A stretch of 64,000 nt of DNA from Alphaproteobacteria bacterium (lineage in GTDB: Bacteria; Pseudomonadota; Alphaproteobacteria; Rhodobacterales; Rhodobacteraceae). Under the pieces are notes generated by a model, which saw only the letters and a program-made list of their open reading frames with translations, was not told where the DNA came from and did no database searches. The stretch is from assembly GCA_030426685.1 (NCBI GenBank), contig JAUHYC010000009.1:1-64000 (forward strand), written 5' to 3'. The translations under genes and the position numbers were made by a program. This document shows positions 8,890-17,019 of the stretch, piece by piece; within the stretch, counting starts at the first letter, position 1, and each line of letters opens with the position of its first letter.

Positions 8890-9606
8890 TCATAACCAGT
8901 ATATTACGATAGCCGCAAGTCCGATGCCGGACAGGAAAACTTTTGGCTATCTTTCGTATCGGGTCGCAACGCACCGCCAACCCTTTGGCCTGTCGCGCAC
9001 GCTCTCAGTCCGATTGCGATGTTTGTAACGGTGCTTGTTGTATTTTACCGCTTTCTTACGCTGTTTCCGGCCAAGGAAGCAGGCGCGTATCCCTTTATCT
9101 TTCAACACTTCCCGGAACCAATCAGTGTCATATCCTCTATCTCCGAGCAGCCAGTCGACATCCGGCAGGTTGCCCAACAACACTCGCATGCCGATATAGT
9201 CACTGACTTGCTCGGCGGAAACGAACAGGTTGAGTGGACAATCCTGGCTATCACAGATAGCACGCAGCTTGGCATTTATGCCGCCCTTGGTTTTGCCGAT
9301 CAGGTGGCCACGCTCCCCTGTTTAAACCGCAGGTTTGAAGCCGCGCGATGGGCCTTAAGATACTTGCGCGGGCGCACTCGAAACAGTGGTGTTTGCCACT
9401 CACCTCCAACGCTTCCAGCGGTTGCAGAGTGCCTTGAGTGGGCCATACTTTCGCGGAGCATCGGACTAGCGCAAGCCATTGCGGTTGATGGAGATAATCC
9501 CGCTCTAAACACGTTTGTAATCCACACGGGGCTTGCCAAGGCTCTTCGGAAAATAGGGCTGCAACCGCGCCATCTGCTCGTCGGTCAACCAACACAACTT
9601 TCTCAT
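8890..9606 (-). pseudogene. IS5-family transposase, broken (copy 1)
   Basis: From ATG at 9606 the minus strand reads MRKLCWLTDEQMARLQPYFP, then has stops and frameshifts (KPRVDYKRV*, NRNGLR*), KYGPLKALCNRWKRW, LPDVDWLLGDRGYDTDWF, GWRCVATRYER and ends AAIVIYWL in a shifted frame. This is the IS427/IS1031-like branch of IS5. The right end near 9665-9682 (AATCAATGAGTCC) resembles the end of the second copy near 39500. Related to but diverged from the copy at 38702. Confidence 0.82.
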
Positions 9607-9821
9607 CGCGCCTCCTGAAGTTCAGGAGCTAGAAGCAACCCTGTTCGGAAATTGCAACCAAATCAATGAGTCCAGATCCTAGAGACGCGCCGAAAGACAA
9701 AGGGATACGGCCCTGCATCCCCGGCAGAAGGTCACGTAACAGACCTGCCGACAATGACAGGCGCGGATATAAGTGACGCACCCGCATCGAGATTATGTTC
9801 GGTCGACAGAAGGGTTGGTGT

Positions 9822-9905
9822 CACGTGGACATCTGCTACGACAGGTACCCCAAGGTCGTCCTTTCAGCGATCGCTCTCGCCGCCGTGGTTATCTCTTGGC
9901 TCTGA
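9822..9905 (+). pseudogene. C-terminal fragment of a second IS5-family transposase
   Basis: The plus strand reads CYDRYPKVVLSAIALAAVVI then SWL and a stop at 9903-9905, which is the C-terminus of an IS5-family transposase. It faces opposite to copy 1, so it comes from a separate insertion or an inversion. Confidence 0.75.
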
Positions 9906-9924
9906 CAATCAATGCTTCAGGAGC

Positions 9925-12429
9925 CTAGTCCGGCAGGCCGGCTGTGCCGAGATCTCCGACAAACTTATCGAGATCAACGGTCTTTAGGTTTTCGAATGCC
10001 AGTCTCATTCGCGCCTTCGTCATCCGTGGGCGAATGGCATTGCCTTGTTCGGTAATCCGCCGGGCTTCGCCCTCACGTGATTTTCGTGCCAGAATTGCCG
10101 CCAAAATATAGTGGCCGAATGGTTCAACCGACCTTCCTTCCATTGCAGCTCTTGCGCAAGCTTCAGCCAGGTCCATCTCATCTTCCAGAATGTATAGACA
10201 CAATGCTTTGGCGAGCAGTTTGACCTTGTAATAAGGCCCGGCTGTGCCAAATCGCGTCGCTGCCTCGATGCTCTGAAGTGCGAGCCTGGGCTGATCATTT
10301 GCGAGCCTTACAATTCCCAGCACCAATTGCGCGTTAGCCGAGCTTGGGTTGAGTTTAACTGCAAGTTCGGCTTCGGCAGTCGCCGCATCGTGCTTTTTTA
10401 GCACTGAGTAAATCCGGGCGAGGCTTGCGTGCGCGAAACTGCTTTGATCATCCAGAGCTACCGCGCGTTCAGCGTGGTACAAGGCACGTTCTTTCGCTCC
10501 TTTCCTGTCATCCACCTGCAGAAAGACCAGTTTCCGCAATAGCGTGTTAACCATCACGGCATGAGCAAGTGAGTAGTCAGGAGTCAAATTAATGGTTCGG
10601 GACAGTATGTCGGCTGCTGTCTCAGTATCCTCGCTCGTGAATTTGTACAAATGCCAGAGCGCTTTTTGCACCCGATCCCAGACGCTAACTTCGCCACGTT
10701 TCAGGCGCGCTTGCTCGCGCATGTCAAATCTCAGTTCCCAATCTATATGCCCGACGACCGCCGAAGCGATTTCCTGTTGCAGCGAAAATACATCTTCGAC
10801 ATCCCGAACCAGCCGATCTGCCCAAAGATCATGACCTGAGGACGTGTCGACCAAATGCGCGTTGATGCGAACGCGTTCGTCGTCATAAAGCACGCTGCCT
10901 TCAACCAGGTAATGCGCCCCGGCGCGCTGTGCGATTTCCTCTCCTGTAAGGACTGATTGCGTAAGAAATTTCGTGGAAGTCGGAGACACCACCGCCAGCC
11001 AGTCCACTTTTGCCAACTCGGTAATGAGTTCCTGATTGATACCCGAGACGAATGTGTCAACGCCACTTTGTGAATTCAGACTTTCAAATGGCAACACCGC
11101 GATCACCGGTTTCTGCGGCGCCGGAAGTTGGGTCATAATACGGCGGCGCAGGCGATCTTTCTGCGGTGGCGGTTCTGTGCTGGGTAAGGAGACTTCAGGA
11201 TCGGCACGAGGGTTCGATTTGGGAGCTGCCGGGGTATCAACGTCGAAAACAGGTCCGTTTTTGGGCCAGTCGACATTGTTGAGCGTGAAGTAGTCTTTCA
11301 GGTTGTGCGCTGCATACAAAAAAGCATGGCTTCGTAGATTGTGTTCAATACTCTTGTTCGCAAAATTCAGGCCTGCAGCGACACGTGCCAGAAGATATTG
11401 GCTTTCCATAAAGCTGAGGCGATGACTTTCGTGCCGTTCAACCCAATTCATGGCCTCGGTTCGCAAGGTTCTGACAAATTCGGCAATTCCAACGTCATCT
11501 TGCCAAAGCCCTAACGTGTGGTGTTTTGGATGAAATAGCCCTAGTTCGTCCAAAATGGCATCCCATTGTGCGGGCAGGCAATTTCCACGCCGTGCCAACA
11601 GGTAGGCCAGCTCAAAATATGCGTGATCGTAAAACAGGAACTGTTTGTCCTGATACATGGCAAGGTCAATCAGGTAGTAGTCCGGTTCGCTCTGCTGGTG
11701 AGCTCGCACCAGAACGTTATGACCGTGAAGATCCCCATGCAGGCGACCCTCCGCTGCCCGAATGTTTAATCGACTTGGAAGATCACGGTTTTGAGCGAAT
11801 GCCAGCGGGTTTGGATACCAGTGCCCCTCATAAGAAAAACAGGGCTCCAAGGGATCGTGATTGCACGATTTGGACAGAAATTGGTGTAGACGCCCCTCTT
11901 CGGGATCCAATCGGTATCCGAGCCACCGGGAAAGCAGATCCTGAGGCGCATGCATTCCCGGTGCGATCCGGTAATCAGCGTTCCAATCTTCAAACAGGCT
12001 TCTTGCAAGCCGCTGAAGGACATTGAGCGCCAACTCATACCCACATGCGTTCCATGGAACTGAATACTCTAGTCCTCTGGCAACTACTGTCGAAAGGATA
12101 GCAATTTTGCCTTCATGCTCCACTGATCCAACAATGCGGGCAAGATGCTTAGACGCAAACTCTGGGGCCGCTTCGAATGCTTCACGATGCAGTTGGACCT
12201 CGGTTTCTTCATTCCACTGAGAATCCGGGCAATTATCCAGCTTGAGTATAGCCTGACCTTCGAACGCACCACTCGTAATATCAACTATAAAGACAAGTGC
12301 CCCCGACTTGCCCGCGCTGAGTTGCCTGTGGAAATAAATCTCACCCGAAATCTTCCAAGAAGAAGTCACCAGCGGCAAAAGCTCACTATACTCTTCCGGC
12401 CATGTGAGATCATTGGTAACAGTCATCAA
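9925..12429 (-). CDS. Phosphotransferase-like kinase / TolB-like / TPR fusion protein
   Basis: 834 residues, predicted cytoplasmic. Residues about 30-380 look like an aminoglycoside-phosphotransferase-type kinase: a glycine-containing loop (LSAGKSGALVF, 38-48), a candidate ATP lysine at 63, the catalytic HGDLHGHN (231-238) and the metal-binding IDLA (254-257). A proline-rich basic linker (400-440) leads to a TolB/FlgO-like domain (about 441-560: IAVLPFESL, ITELAKVDWLAVVS, YLVEGSVLYDDERVRI, LWADR) as found in the C-termini of class III adenylate cyclases. TPR-like helices follow (about 575-800). No cyclase, receiver or DNA-binding domain is present. The kinase part may correspond to the TCAD9 domain described in ternary conflict systems, but I am recalling that and cannot test it. 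It stands alone between IS relics and the stress island. Confidence 0.75.
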   Translation of the reverse strand: MMTVTNDLTWPEEYSELLPLVTSSWKISGEIYFHRQLSAGKSGALVFIVDITSGAFEGQAILKLDNCPDSQWNEETEVQLHREAFEAAPEFASKHLARIVGSVEHEGKIAILSTVVARGLEYSVPWNACGYELALNVLQRLARSLFEDWNADYRIAPGMHAPQDLLSRWLGYRLDPEEGRLHQFLSKSCNHDPLEPCFSYEGHWYPNPLAFAQNRDLPSRLNIRAAEGRLHGDLHGHNVLVRAHQQSEPDYYLIDLAMYQDKQFLFYDHAYFELAYLLARRGNCLPAQWDAILDELGLFHPKHHTLGLWQDDVGIAEFVRTLRTEAMNWVERHESHRLSFMESQYLLARVAAGLNFANKSIEHNLRSHAFLYAAHNLKDYFTLNNVDWPKNGPVFDVDTPAAPKSNPRADPEVSLPSTEPPPQKDRLRRRIMTQLPAPQKPVIAVLPFESLNSQSGVDTFVSGINQELITELAKVDWLAVVSPTSTKFLTQSVLTGEEIAQRAGAHYLVEGSVLYDDERVRINAHLVDTSSGHDLWADRLVRDVEDVFSLQQEIASAVVGHIDWELRFDMREQARLKRGEVSVWDRVQKALWHLYKFTSEDTETAADILSRTINLTPDYSLAHAVMVNTLLRKLVFLQVDDRKGAKERALYHAERAVALDDQSSFAHASLARIYSVLKKHDAATAEAELAVKLNPSSANAQLVLGIVRLANDQPRLALQSIEAATRFGTAGPYYKVKLLAKALCLYILEDEMDLAEACARAAMEGRSVEPFGHYILAAILARKSREGEARRITEQGNAIRPRMTKARMRLAFENLKTVDLDKFVGDLGTAGLPD

Positions 12430-12744
12430 TCACACTTTGCAAAAATAGCATCCCATCCGGCCTGGTTCAGAATACAGACCGTGGTGCTTGTGATAATACA
12501 CCATCCAAGAATTGCGCCAAGACGACTAAGTTCAAGAGTCAAAGCCAGTAAATGACAATGGCGAACTAATTCATTGGGGGGGACCACCGGTGTTCGCCTA
12601 GTTTGATTTTGGTGTACGCTGATTTTGGCCCGGCCATTGCCGATCGAGCTGAGTTGCTCACCAGGCTTGAGCAGGTGATCGCAAGTCCGCGAAACTCACG
12701 GCGGGCAGCGCCATATCGGGTTTCTGGTGCCCTAACATTTCGAT
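12430..12744. other. No recognisable gene
   Basis: About 310 bp upstream of the kinase fusion gene and before the first stress-type promoter. Open frames on both strands lack a family match or convincing ribosome binding site. It must hold the promoter of the fusion gene, which I cannot place. Confidence 0.4.
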
Positions 12745-12770
12745 GGAACATTCTGGTCTTGATGAGAGTT
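12745..12770 (+). promoter_or_regulatory. EcfG-type promoter of the 24-residue peptide gene
   Basis: GGAAC (12745-12749), 17-bp spacer, AGTT (12767-12770). The consensus for alphaproteobacterial EcfG is GGAAC-N16/17-CGTT; the -10 differs at one base. It lies about 60 bp upstream of the ATG at 12832. Confidence 0.45.
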
Positions 12771-12831
12771 GTCGTTTTACACGCCAATCTCGCTCGAACG
12801 GGCATCCTCTGGCAATCGATAGGAGAATCCG

Positions 12832-12906
12832 ATGAACAGAATTATTTACATTATTGGTCTGGTGGTTGTCGTTCTTGTGATTTTGTCGCTTCTTGGCCTG
12901 CGCTGA
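12832..12906 (+). CDS. 24-residue single-span membrane peptide
   Basis: An ATG preceded by AGGAGAATCCG opens a 24-codon frame beginning MNRIIYIIGLVVVVLVI and ending with an arginine. Nearly the whole peptide is one hydrophobic helix with a positive N- and C-terminal residue. The strong ribosome binding site, the stress-type promoter upstream and the DUF1328 membrane peptide gene downstream support a real gene. Similar tiny membrane peptides are common in Rhodobacteraceae; no function is known to me. Confidence 0.65.
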   Translation: MNRIIYIIGLVVVVLVILSLLGLR

Positions 12907-13076
12907 GATCCTGGCAGCCGCTGATCTGGAAATCGCCCCTGACCGACCTTCGAGCGGTTCGGAACCGGTATCGGACGCGGTCGCTGCCTTGGGAAACAAG
13001 ACGGCATTGGCGACAGAAACTTGAAAACAATCACCCCTGTCAAAACCAGCGCAACATATCCTTTTTCGCCTTTGGA

Positions 13077-13101
13077 GGAACTTTTTTCCGACTTATCGGT
13101 T
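13077..13101 (+). promoter_or_regulatory. EcfG-type promoter of the DUF1328 gene
   Basis: GGAAC (13077-13081), 16-bp spacer, GGTT (13098-13101), about 40 bp upstream of the ATG at 13141. One mismatch in the -10. Confidence 0.55.
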
Positions 13102-13140
13102 TTGGTCTACGTAAACTTTAACAACTGAAAGGGTACACCG

Positions 13141-13302
13141 ATGCTGTATTGGGCACTTATCTTCTTTGTCGTGGCGATCATTGCTGGCGTTTTTGGGTTC
13201 GGCGGCATCGCATCTGCCTCCGCTGGAATCGCGCAGGTATTGTTCTTTATTTTCCTGATCCTGTTTGTGGTTACGCTCGTCGCTCGTGTAGTTCGGAAGT
13301 AG
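13141..13302 (+). CDS. DUF1328 (UPF0391/YtjA-like) membrane protein
   Basis: 53 residues starting [20 protein letters not shown] and followed by a second hydrophobic segment ending VARVVRK. The length, the LYWALIF start and the GFGGIA motif are those of the DUF1328 family, small two-helix inner membrane proteins often induced by general stress in alphaproteobacteria. A GAAAGGG ribosome binding site precedes it and a stress-type promoter lies just upstream. The molecular role is unknown. Confidence 0.85.
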   Translation: MLYWALIFFVVAIIAGVFGFGGIASASAGIAQVLFFIFLILFVVTLVARVVRK

Positions 13303-13588
13303 TGTGCTGCGCGCTATCGCAATACGCGCTCAACGTTTCATGCGGCTGCGATCTGAAATGCGGGGCTGAAACAGTGCAACGACTTGCCGGTAATCCGTCC
13401 AAGTGCGGATGCGACGCATATGAAGCCGCTAGCGAGCAGCGTGAGATCGTGCCCGACGATCTGGTGATAGCGTCTGAGGCCTTTCGGAAACAGGCTGCCT
13501 GATGTTTCGTTCCATGGCCAATACCTGAGCGCAAAAAGATTCGTCCTGCCGTCCCGGGATCCATCCCCTAATGAAAACCGGGAAGGTA
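13303..13588. other. No recognisable gene
   Basis: About 290 bp between the DUF1328 gene and the convergent end of phyR. Open frames exist on both strands but show no family resemblance. A GC-rich hairpin follows at 13589-13617. Confidence 0.4.
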
Positions 13589-13617
13589 AGCCCCGTCGGA
13601 TCCCGTCCGGCGGGGCT
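13589..13617 (-). terminator. Terminator-like hairpin after phyR
   Basis: AGCCCCGTCGG and CCGGCGGGGCT form an 11-bp stem with one mismatched or wobble pair and a 7-nt loop. It lies 25 bp beyond the phyR stop. There is no strong T-run on either strand, so it may only stabilise the 3' end. Confidence 0.5.
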
Positions 13618-13641
13618 GCTGTTTCAAGAATTCTTGATTAG

Positions 13642-14457
13642 TCAGGCCTTGAGAGTTTCCGTCGATGCAAAGAACATCGCCTGACTTACGGCCGAGCGAA
13701 CCTGATCTTCCGAGTAGGGTTTGGAAATCAGGAAAGCCGGCTCCGGCCCTTCGCCCGTTAGCAACCGTTCGGGATAGGCGGTGATGAAAATCACCGGTCG
13801 CTCGCCTTCATCTGCAAGGATGTGATTGACGGCGTCGATACCGCTGGATCCATCGGCCAGTTGGATGTCTGACAAGATGAGGTCGGCGTGCTCCTGTTTC
13901 GCGAGGGTCCGGGCCCCCAATTCAGTGCGGGCAATACCTGTGATCTGATGTCCCATTTCGGATACGATCGCCTCGAGGTCCAGTGCGATGACCGCCTCGT
14001 CCTCGATAATCATCACTTTGCCCGCAGTTGAGCGGCTCATTTCCTCGTATGCAATGTCTATCAGCTGTTCGGCTTCATGCACATCAATGCCCATGATCGT
14101 CCCGATGTCGGCGGTCGGGATTTCCTCGATCGTGCGCAGCAACAGGGCTTCGCGCGTATTTGGGGTCAGTTGCCTGAGATGGGCCTGCGCCTTTTTAGCC
14201 AACCCGGACCCTTCGTCGGTGTCAGCGATGGTTGAACCTGAACTGGACCAAATGGCATGAAACACACGAAACAGCGCGACTTTGGCCGATGGCTCGGCAG
14301 TATATTCAGCGGTTCCCGCCAGGATCGCTTCGAGAGTGGCCACAGCATACTTGTCGCCGCTTGTCTGACTGCCGGTCAAAGCCCGTGCATACCGCCGCAG
14401 GTAGGGCAAATTTGCTCCGATCTGACTGGCAAGCGCTTCTCCGGTTTGAGCCGTCAT
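13642..14457 (-). CDS. phyR: PhyR-type anti-anti-sigma response regulator
   Basis: 271 residues. The N-terminal half (1-140) is an EcfG-like sigma-mimic domain (LPYLRRYARALTGS...LRTIEEIPTADIGTIMGID). The C-terminal half (147-265) is a receiver with acidic pocket E152/D153, phosphoacceptor D197 (LILSDIQL), T226 in the FAT GUY-like FITAYPE motif and K246. When phosphorylated, PhyR binds the anti-sigma factor NepR through its sigma-like part and so frees EcfG. It is divergent from nepR-ecfG, with overlapping promoters between them. Confidence 0.95.
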   Translation of the reverse strand: MTAQTGEALASQIGANLPYLRRYARALTGSQTSGDKYAVATLEAILAGTAEYTAEPSAKVALFRVFHAIWSSSGSTIADTDEGSGLAKKAQAHLRQLTPNTREALLLRTIEEIPTADIGTIMGIDVHEAEQLIDIAYEEMSRSTAGKVMIIEDEAVIALDLEAIVSEMGHQITGIARTELGARTLAKQEHADLILSDIQLADGSSGIDAVNHILADEGERPVIFITAYPERLLTGEGPEPAFLISKPYSEDQVRSAVSQAMFFASTETLKA

Positions 14458-14488
14458 TTTGCGATGTTCCTTTTTTTGAACTAAATAT

Positions 14489-14513
14489 GGAACTATACGC
14501 GCGGTATCGCGTT
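14489..14513 (+). promoter_or_regulatory. EcfG-type promoter of nepR-ecfG
   Basis: GGAAC (14489-14493), 16-bp spacer, CGTT (14510-14513): a perfect match to the EcfG consensus. It places the transcript start near 14520, about 30 bp before the NepR ATG at 14551, so the sigma factor would activate its own operon. Confidence 0.85.
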
Positions 14514-14520
14514 TGGTTCC
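14496..14520 (-). promoter_or_regulatory. EcfG-type promoter of phyR (overlaps the nepR promoter)
   Basis: On the minus strand GGAAC (14520-14516), 16-bp spacer, CGTA (14499-14496). It overlaps the plus-strand promoter by 18 bp within a nearly palindromic region. The start would be about 30 bp before the phyR ATG. The -10 has one mismatch. Confidence 0.6.
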
Positions 14521-14550
14521 ATGATACCGCGCAAAAAACTGTTGGGTAGC

Positions 14551-14739
14551 ATGACAAGAGAAGCATCATCGCGAAAACGCAGCAAGCGTATTGATCGCGA
14601 AATAGACGAAAATCTGAAGCGAGCCTTCGACGAAATGGCCAACGAGCCGATCCCGGATCGGTTCACTGAGCTGCTGGATCAGCTCAGATCAGGCGCAGCG
14701 CATCCTAAAACGGGCTCGGAGCGCGATAGCAATGACTGA
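14551..14739 (+). CDS. nepR: NepR anti-sigma factor
   Basis: 62 residues, starting MTREASSRKRSKRIDREID. The core DENLKRAFDEMANEPIPDRFTELLDQL is the NepR signature, two helices that clamp EcfG and are displaced by phosphorylated PhyR. An in-frame ATG at 14521 would add 10 residues, but it lies at the predicted transcript start, so 14551 is preferred. The stop overlaps the ecfG start by 8 bp. Confidence 0.92.
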   Translation: MTREASSRKRSKRIDREIDENLKRAFDEMANEPIPDRFTELLDQLRSGAAHPKTGSERDSND

Positions 14740-15289
14740 GCAGAGCACCGACCCCCGCGAGGAACTTGTTGAACATCTGGGTGCCCTGCGTGCTTTTGCG
14801 GTCAGTTTGACACGCAATCAGGCAACCGCCGATGACATCGTGCAGGACACCCTGGTCAAGGCGTGGACCAATATTGATAGTTTCGAGCCCGGCTCGAACA
14901 TGCGGGCGTGGCTGTTCACGATATTGCGTAATACCTACTACTCGCTTCACCGTAAACGTAAGCGCGAGGTTGAGGACGTGGATGGCACGCATACCGAAAG
15001 CCTGGCGCAAAAACCGAGCCATGACGGACGGTTGAACATGCGCGATTTCTACGATGCGTTTGATCAACTCAACGATGAACAGCGCGAAGCGCTCGTCCTG
15101 GTCGGTGCTGGCGGCTTTTCTTATGAAGAAGCTGCCAAGATGTGCGGTGTAAAGACAGGCACGATCAAAAGCCGCGTGAACCGTGCACGCGCAAGGCTGG
15201 CGGAGCTCATGGACATAGATGACCAAAGTCAGATCGAGATCACAGACACTGTGACCGCAGGGATCGTGGCACAGCAGAGCGTTGCATGA
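14732..15289 (+). CDS. ecfG: EcfG family RNA polymerase sigma factor (general stress response)
   Basis: 185 residues. Region 2 (about 15-80: LRAFAVSLTRNQATADDIVQDTLVKAW, MRAWLFTILRNTYYS) and region 4 (about 105-160: FDQLNDEQREALVLVGAGGFSYEEAAKMCGV, GTIKSRVNRARARL) are complete. It lies between its anti-sigma factor and a sensor kinase, with overlaps on both sides (8 bp with nepR and ATGA with the kinase). It should direct RNA polymerase to the GGAAC-N16-CGTT sites described in this window. Confidence 0.95.
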   Translation: MTEQSTDPREELVEHLGALRAFAVSLTRNQATADDIVQDTLVKAWTNIDSFEPGSNMRAWLFTILRNTYYSLHRKRKREVEDVDGTHTESLAQKPSHDGRLNMRDFYDAFDQLNDEQREALVLVGAGGFSYEEAAKMCGVKTGTIKSRVNRARARLAELMDIDDQSQIEITDTVTAGIVAQQSVA

Positions 15290-17001
15290 ACCGAAACCGA
15301 AGGCTTTGGCCCGATAGTCTGATCTTCAGGCTGGCATTACTGATGACGCTTGCCCTGCTGCCGTTGGGGCTGATTGCGATCTACCAAACGAAGGCGGTCG
15401 TGAACGAAGCCATACGCCTGTCTCACGTTTCGTTGTTGTCACGAACACAAAGCGCTGCTGCAAAGGAACGTGAACAGCTGCAGCGTGCAGGAGGTGCTGC
15501 ACAGGGGCTGGCATCGGCAATGTCTTCCCTTGCGGGAGACAAGGATGCTTGTGCTGAGGCGTTGGAGGAATTTGTTCATAACCGGCAGGAATACACCTTT
15601 GCCGCGTTTATTTCGCTGACCGGGCAACTGGAATGCACATCGGACAAGTCCAGTGGCGACGTGTCTGATGACTGGCACTTTCTGAAAGTGGCTGAGATTC
15701 AAGACCTGTCTTTCGCCCTAGTGCGTAGTGAGGACGGCAAGACGTTATCCAGCCTCATGGCCAGCACGCCGGTGCAAAAAGGAGGCGAGGTCATAGGGTA
15801 CGCCGCCGTTGCAGCGCGCCACAACCTGGTTGGCACGGTTTCCGGCCAACGTTGGGCGGAAGACGGGGTTCAGTTCGCAACCGTGGACAGCCGGGGGGAA
15901 ATCCTGTCATCGAGCGTAGCATTGGATCAGGCAGCAATGTCGCTTCCGGTCTCGGTTCCTCGGCGTGAACTTGTCGGTCTGACGGGCAGTACTTTCTTTG
16001 AGGACGCCCGTTCCGGCCACGAACGGTTTTTCGCGGTCAGTGAGATCATCCCCGATCAAGTGGTCGTCGTGGGCAGCTGGCCTTCGGAGGATGCATTTTC
16101 GGTCGAAGAGGACACCGCCTCGATCGTGACCCTCGCGTTTCCGGTTTTGATGTGGATTGCGGGTATTGCGGTTGCTGTACTCGGAATTCAGAGACTGGTC
16201 ATCCGACATCTCAACGCATTGCGCAGCGCAATGCGGCGATTTGCATTGGGTGAACGTGAGGAGGCTGCGCTTGAGCTGGTCCATCCTCCGAAAGAGTTTG
16301 AAGAAGCGCGGCAATCTTTCAATCGCATGGTCGCCATCCTCAGCGACGCGGAACGCCGGCGCGAGGTGGATTTGGAGGAGAAGACGATCTTGCTGCGCGA
16401 AGTGCATCACAGGGTCAAGAATAACCTGCAACTGATCGCGTCCATCATGAACATGCAGGCACGTGGCGCGCAAACGCCGGAAGCTCGCCGAATGTTATCT
16501 CAACTGCAGCGGCGTGTACGCGGGCTGGCATTGATTCATCGAAGCCTGAACACCAACCCAGATATCACGACGGTCGACACCCGGGACCTGATCGCCAACC
16601 TGATAAACGAGATTGGCTCGATGAGCGCGGGCGACGGGCAAGCCATTACCATCGAGAAGGACCTTGTGAGTGTGGCGCTCAGCCAAGATCAGGCCGTTAC
16701 ACTTTCAATGCTGGTTTCCGAGGCCATGACCAATGCGGTGAAGTATATTGGTATACCGGAAGGCGGGCGCCCGGAAATTTCTGTTTGTATGAAAGAGGCG
16801 GATAATAATCATCTGATCTTGGAGGTGACCAATACCAAGGGGCAGCCCGTGCTGGCTGAAGATGACGTAAGTGGCAGTGGCATTGGCAATAAGCTGATCA
16901 GGGCATTCACCATGCAACTGGATGGGCAGTCCGAGATTTCGGAAACTGAAACTCTTTACAAATTTAAGGTAACTTTCCCGATTGAGGGTGGCATAAGCTG
17001 A
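15286..17001 (+). CDS. HWE/HisKA_2 sensor histidine kinase of the stress response
   Basis: 571 residues. A first membrane helix (about 10-32), a periplasmic sensor domain with two cysteines, and a second helix (about 270-295) are followed by a HAMP-like linker. The phosphoacceptor box is LREVHHRVKNNLQLIASIM (His near 374), characteristic of HisKA_2/HWE kinases that phosphorylate PhyR. The ATPase domain has MLVSEAMTNAVKY (N box) and GSGIGNKLI (G box). It overlaps ecfG by 4 bp, so it is most likely the cognate PhyR kinase. The signal sensed is unknown. Confidence 0.9.
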   Translation: MNRNRRLWPDSLIFRLALLMTLALLPLGLIAIYQTKAVVNEAIRLSHVSLLSRTQSAAAKEREQLQRAGGAAQGLASAMSSLAGDKDACAEALEEFVHNRQEYTFAAFISLTGQLECTSDKSSGDVSDDWHFLKVAEIQDLSFALVRSEDGKTLSSLMASTPVQKGGEVIGYAAVAARHNLVGTVSGQRWAEDGVQFATVDSRGEILSSSVALDQAAMSLPVSVPRRELVGLTGSTFFEDARSGHERFFAVSEIIPDQVVVVGSWPSEDAFSVEEDTASIVTLAFPVLMWIAGIAVAVLGIQRLVIRHLNALRSAMRRFALGEREEAALELVHPPKEFEEARQSFNRMVAILSDAERRREVDLEEKTILLREVHHRVKNNLQLIASIMNMQARGAQTPEARRMLSQLQRRVRGLALIHRSLNTNPDITTVDTRDLIANLINEIGSMSAGDGQAITIEKDLVSVALSQDQAVTLSMLVSEAMTNAVKYIGIPEGGRPEISVCMKEADNNHLILEVTNTKGQPVLAEDDVSGSGIGNKLIRAFTMQLDGQSEISETETLYKFKVTFPIEGGIS

Positions 17002-17019
17002 ACCAGAAAGCTCGGTCAC

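Noticed and set aside
12603..13121. Plus-strand open frame upstream of the DUF1328 gene, and the opposite frame reading EMLGHQKPDMAL
   Set aside because: The plus frame overlaps the promoter and the 24-residue gene. The minus frame resembles a recombinase C-terminus only over a few residues and is interrupted by a stop; not enough to call.
13149..13502. Plus-strand cysteine-containing open frame after DUF1328
   Set aside because: It begins inside the DUF1328 gene in another frame and has no start signal or family match.
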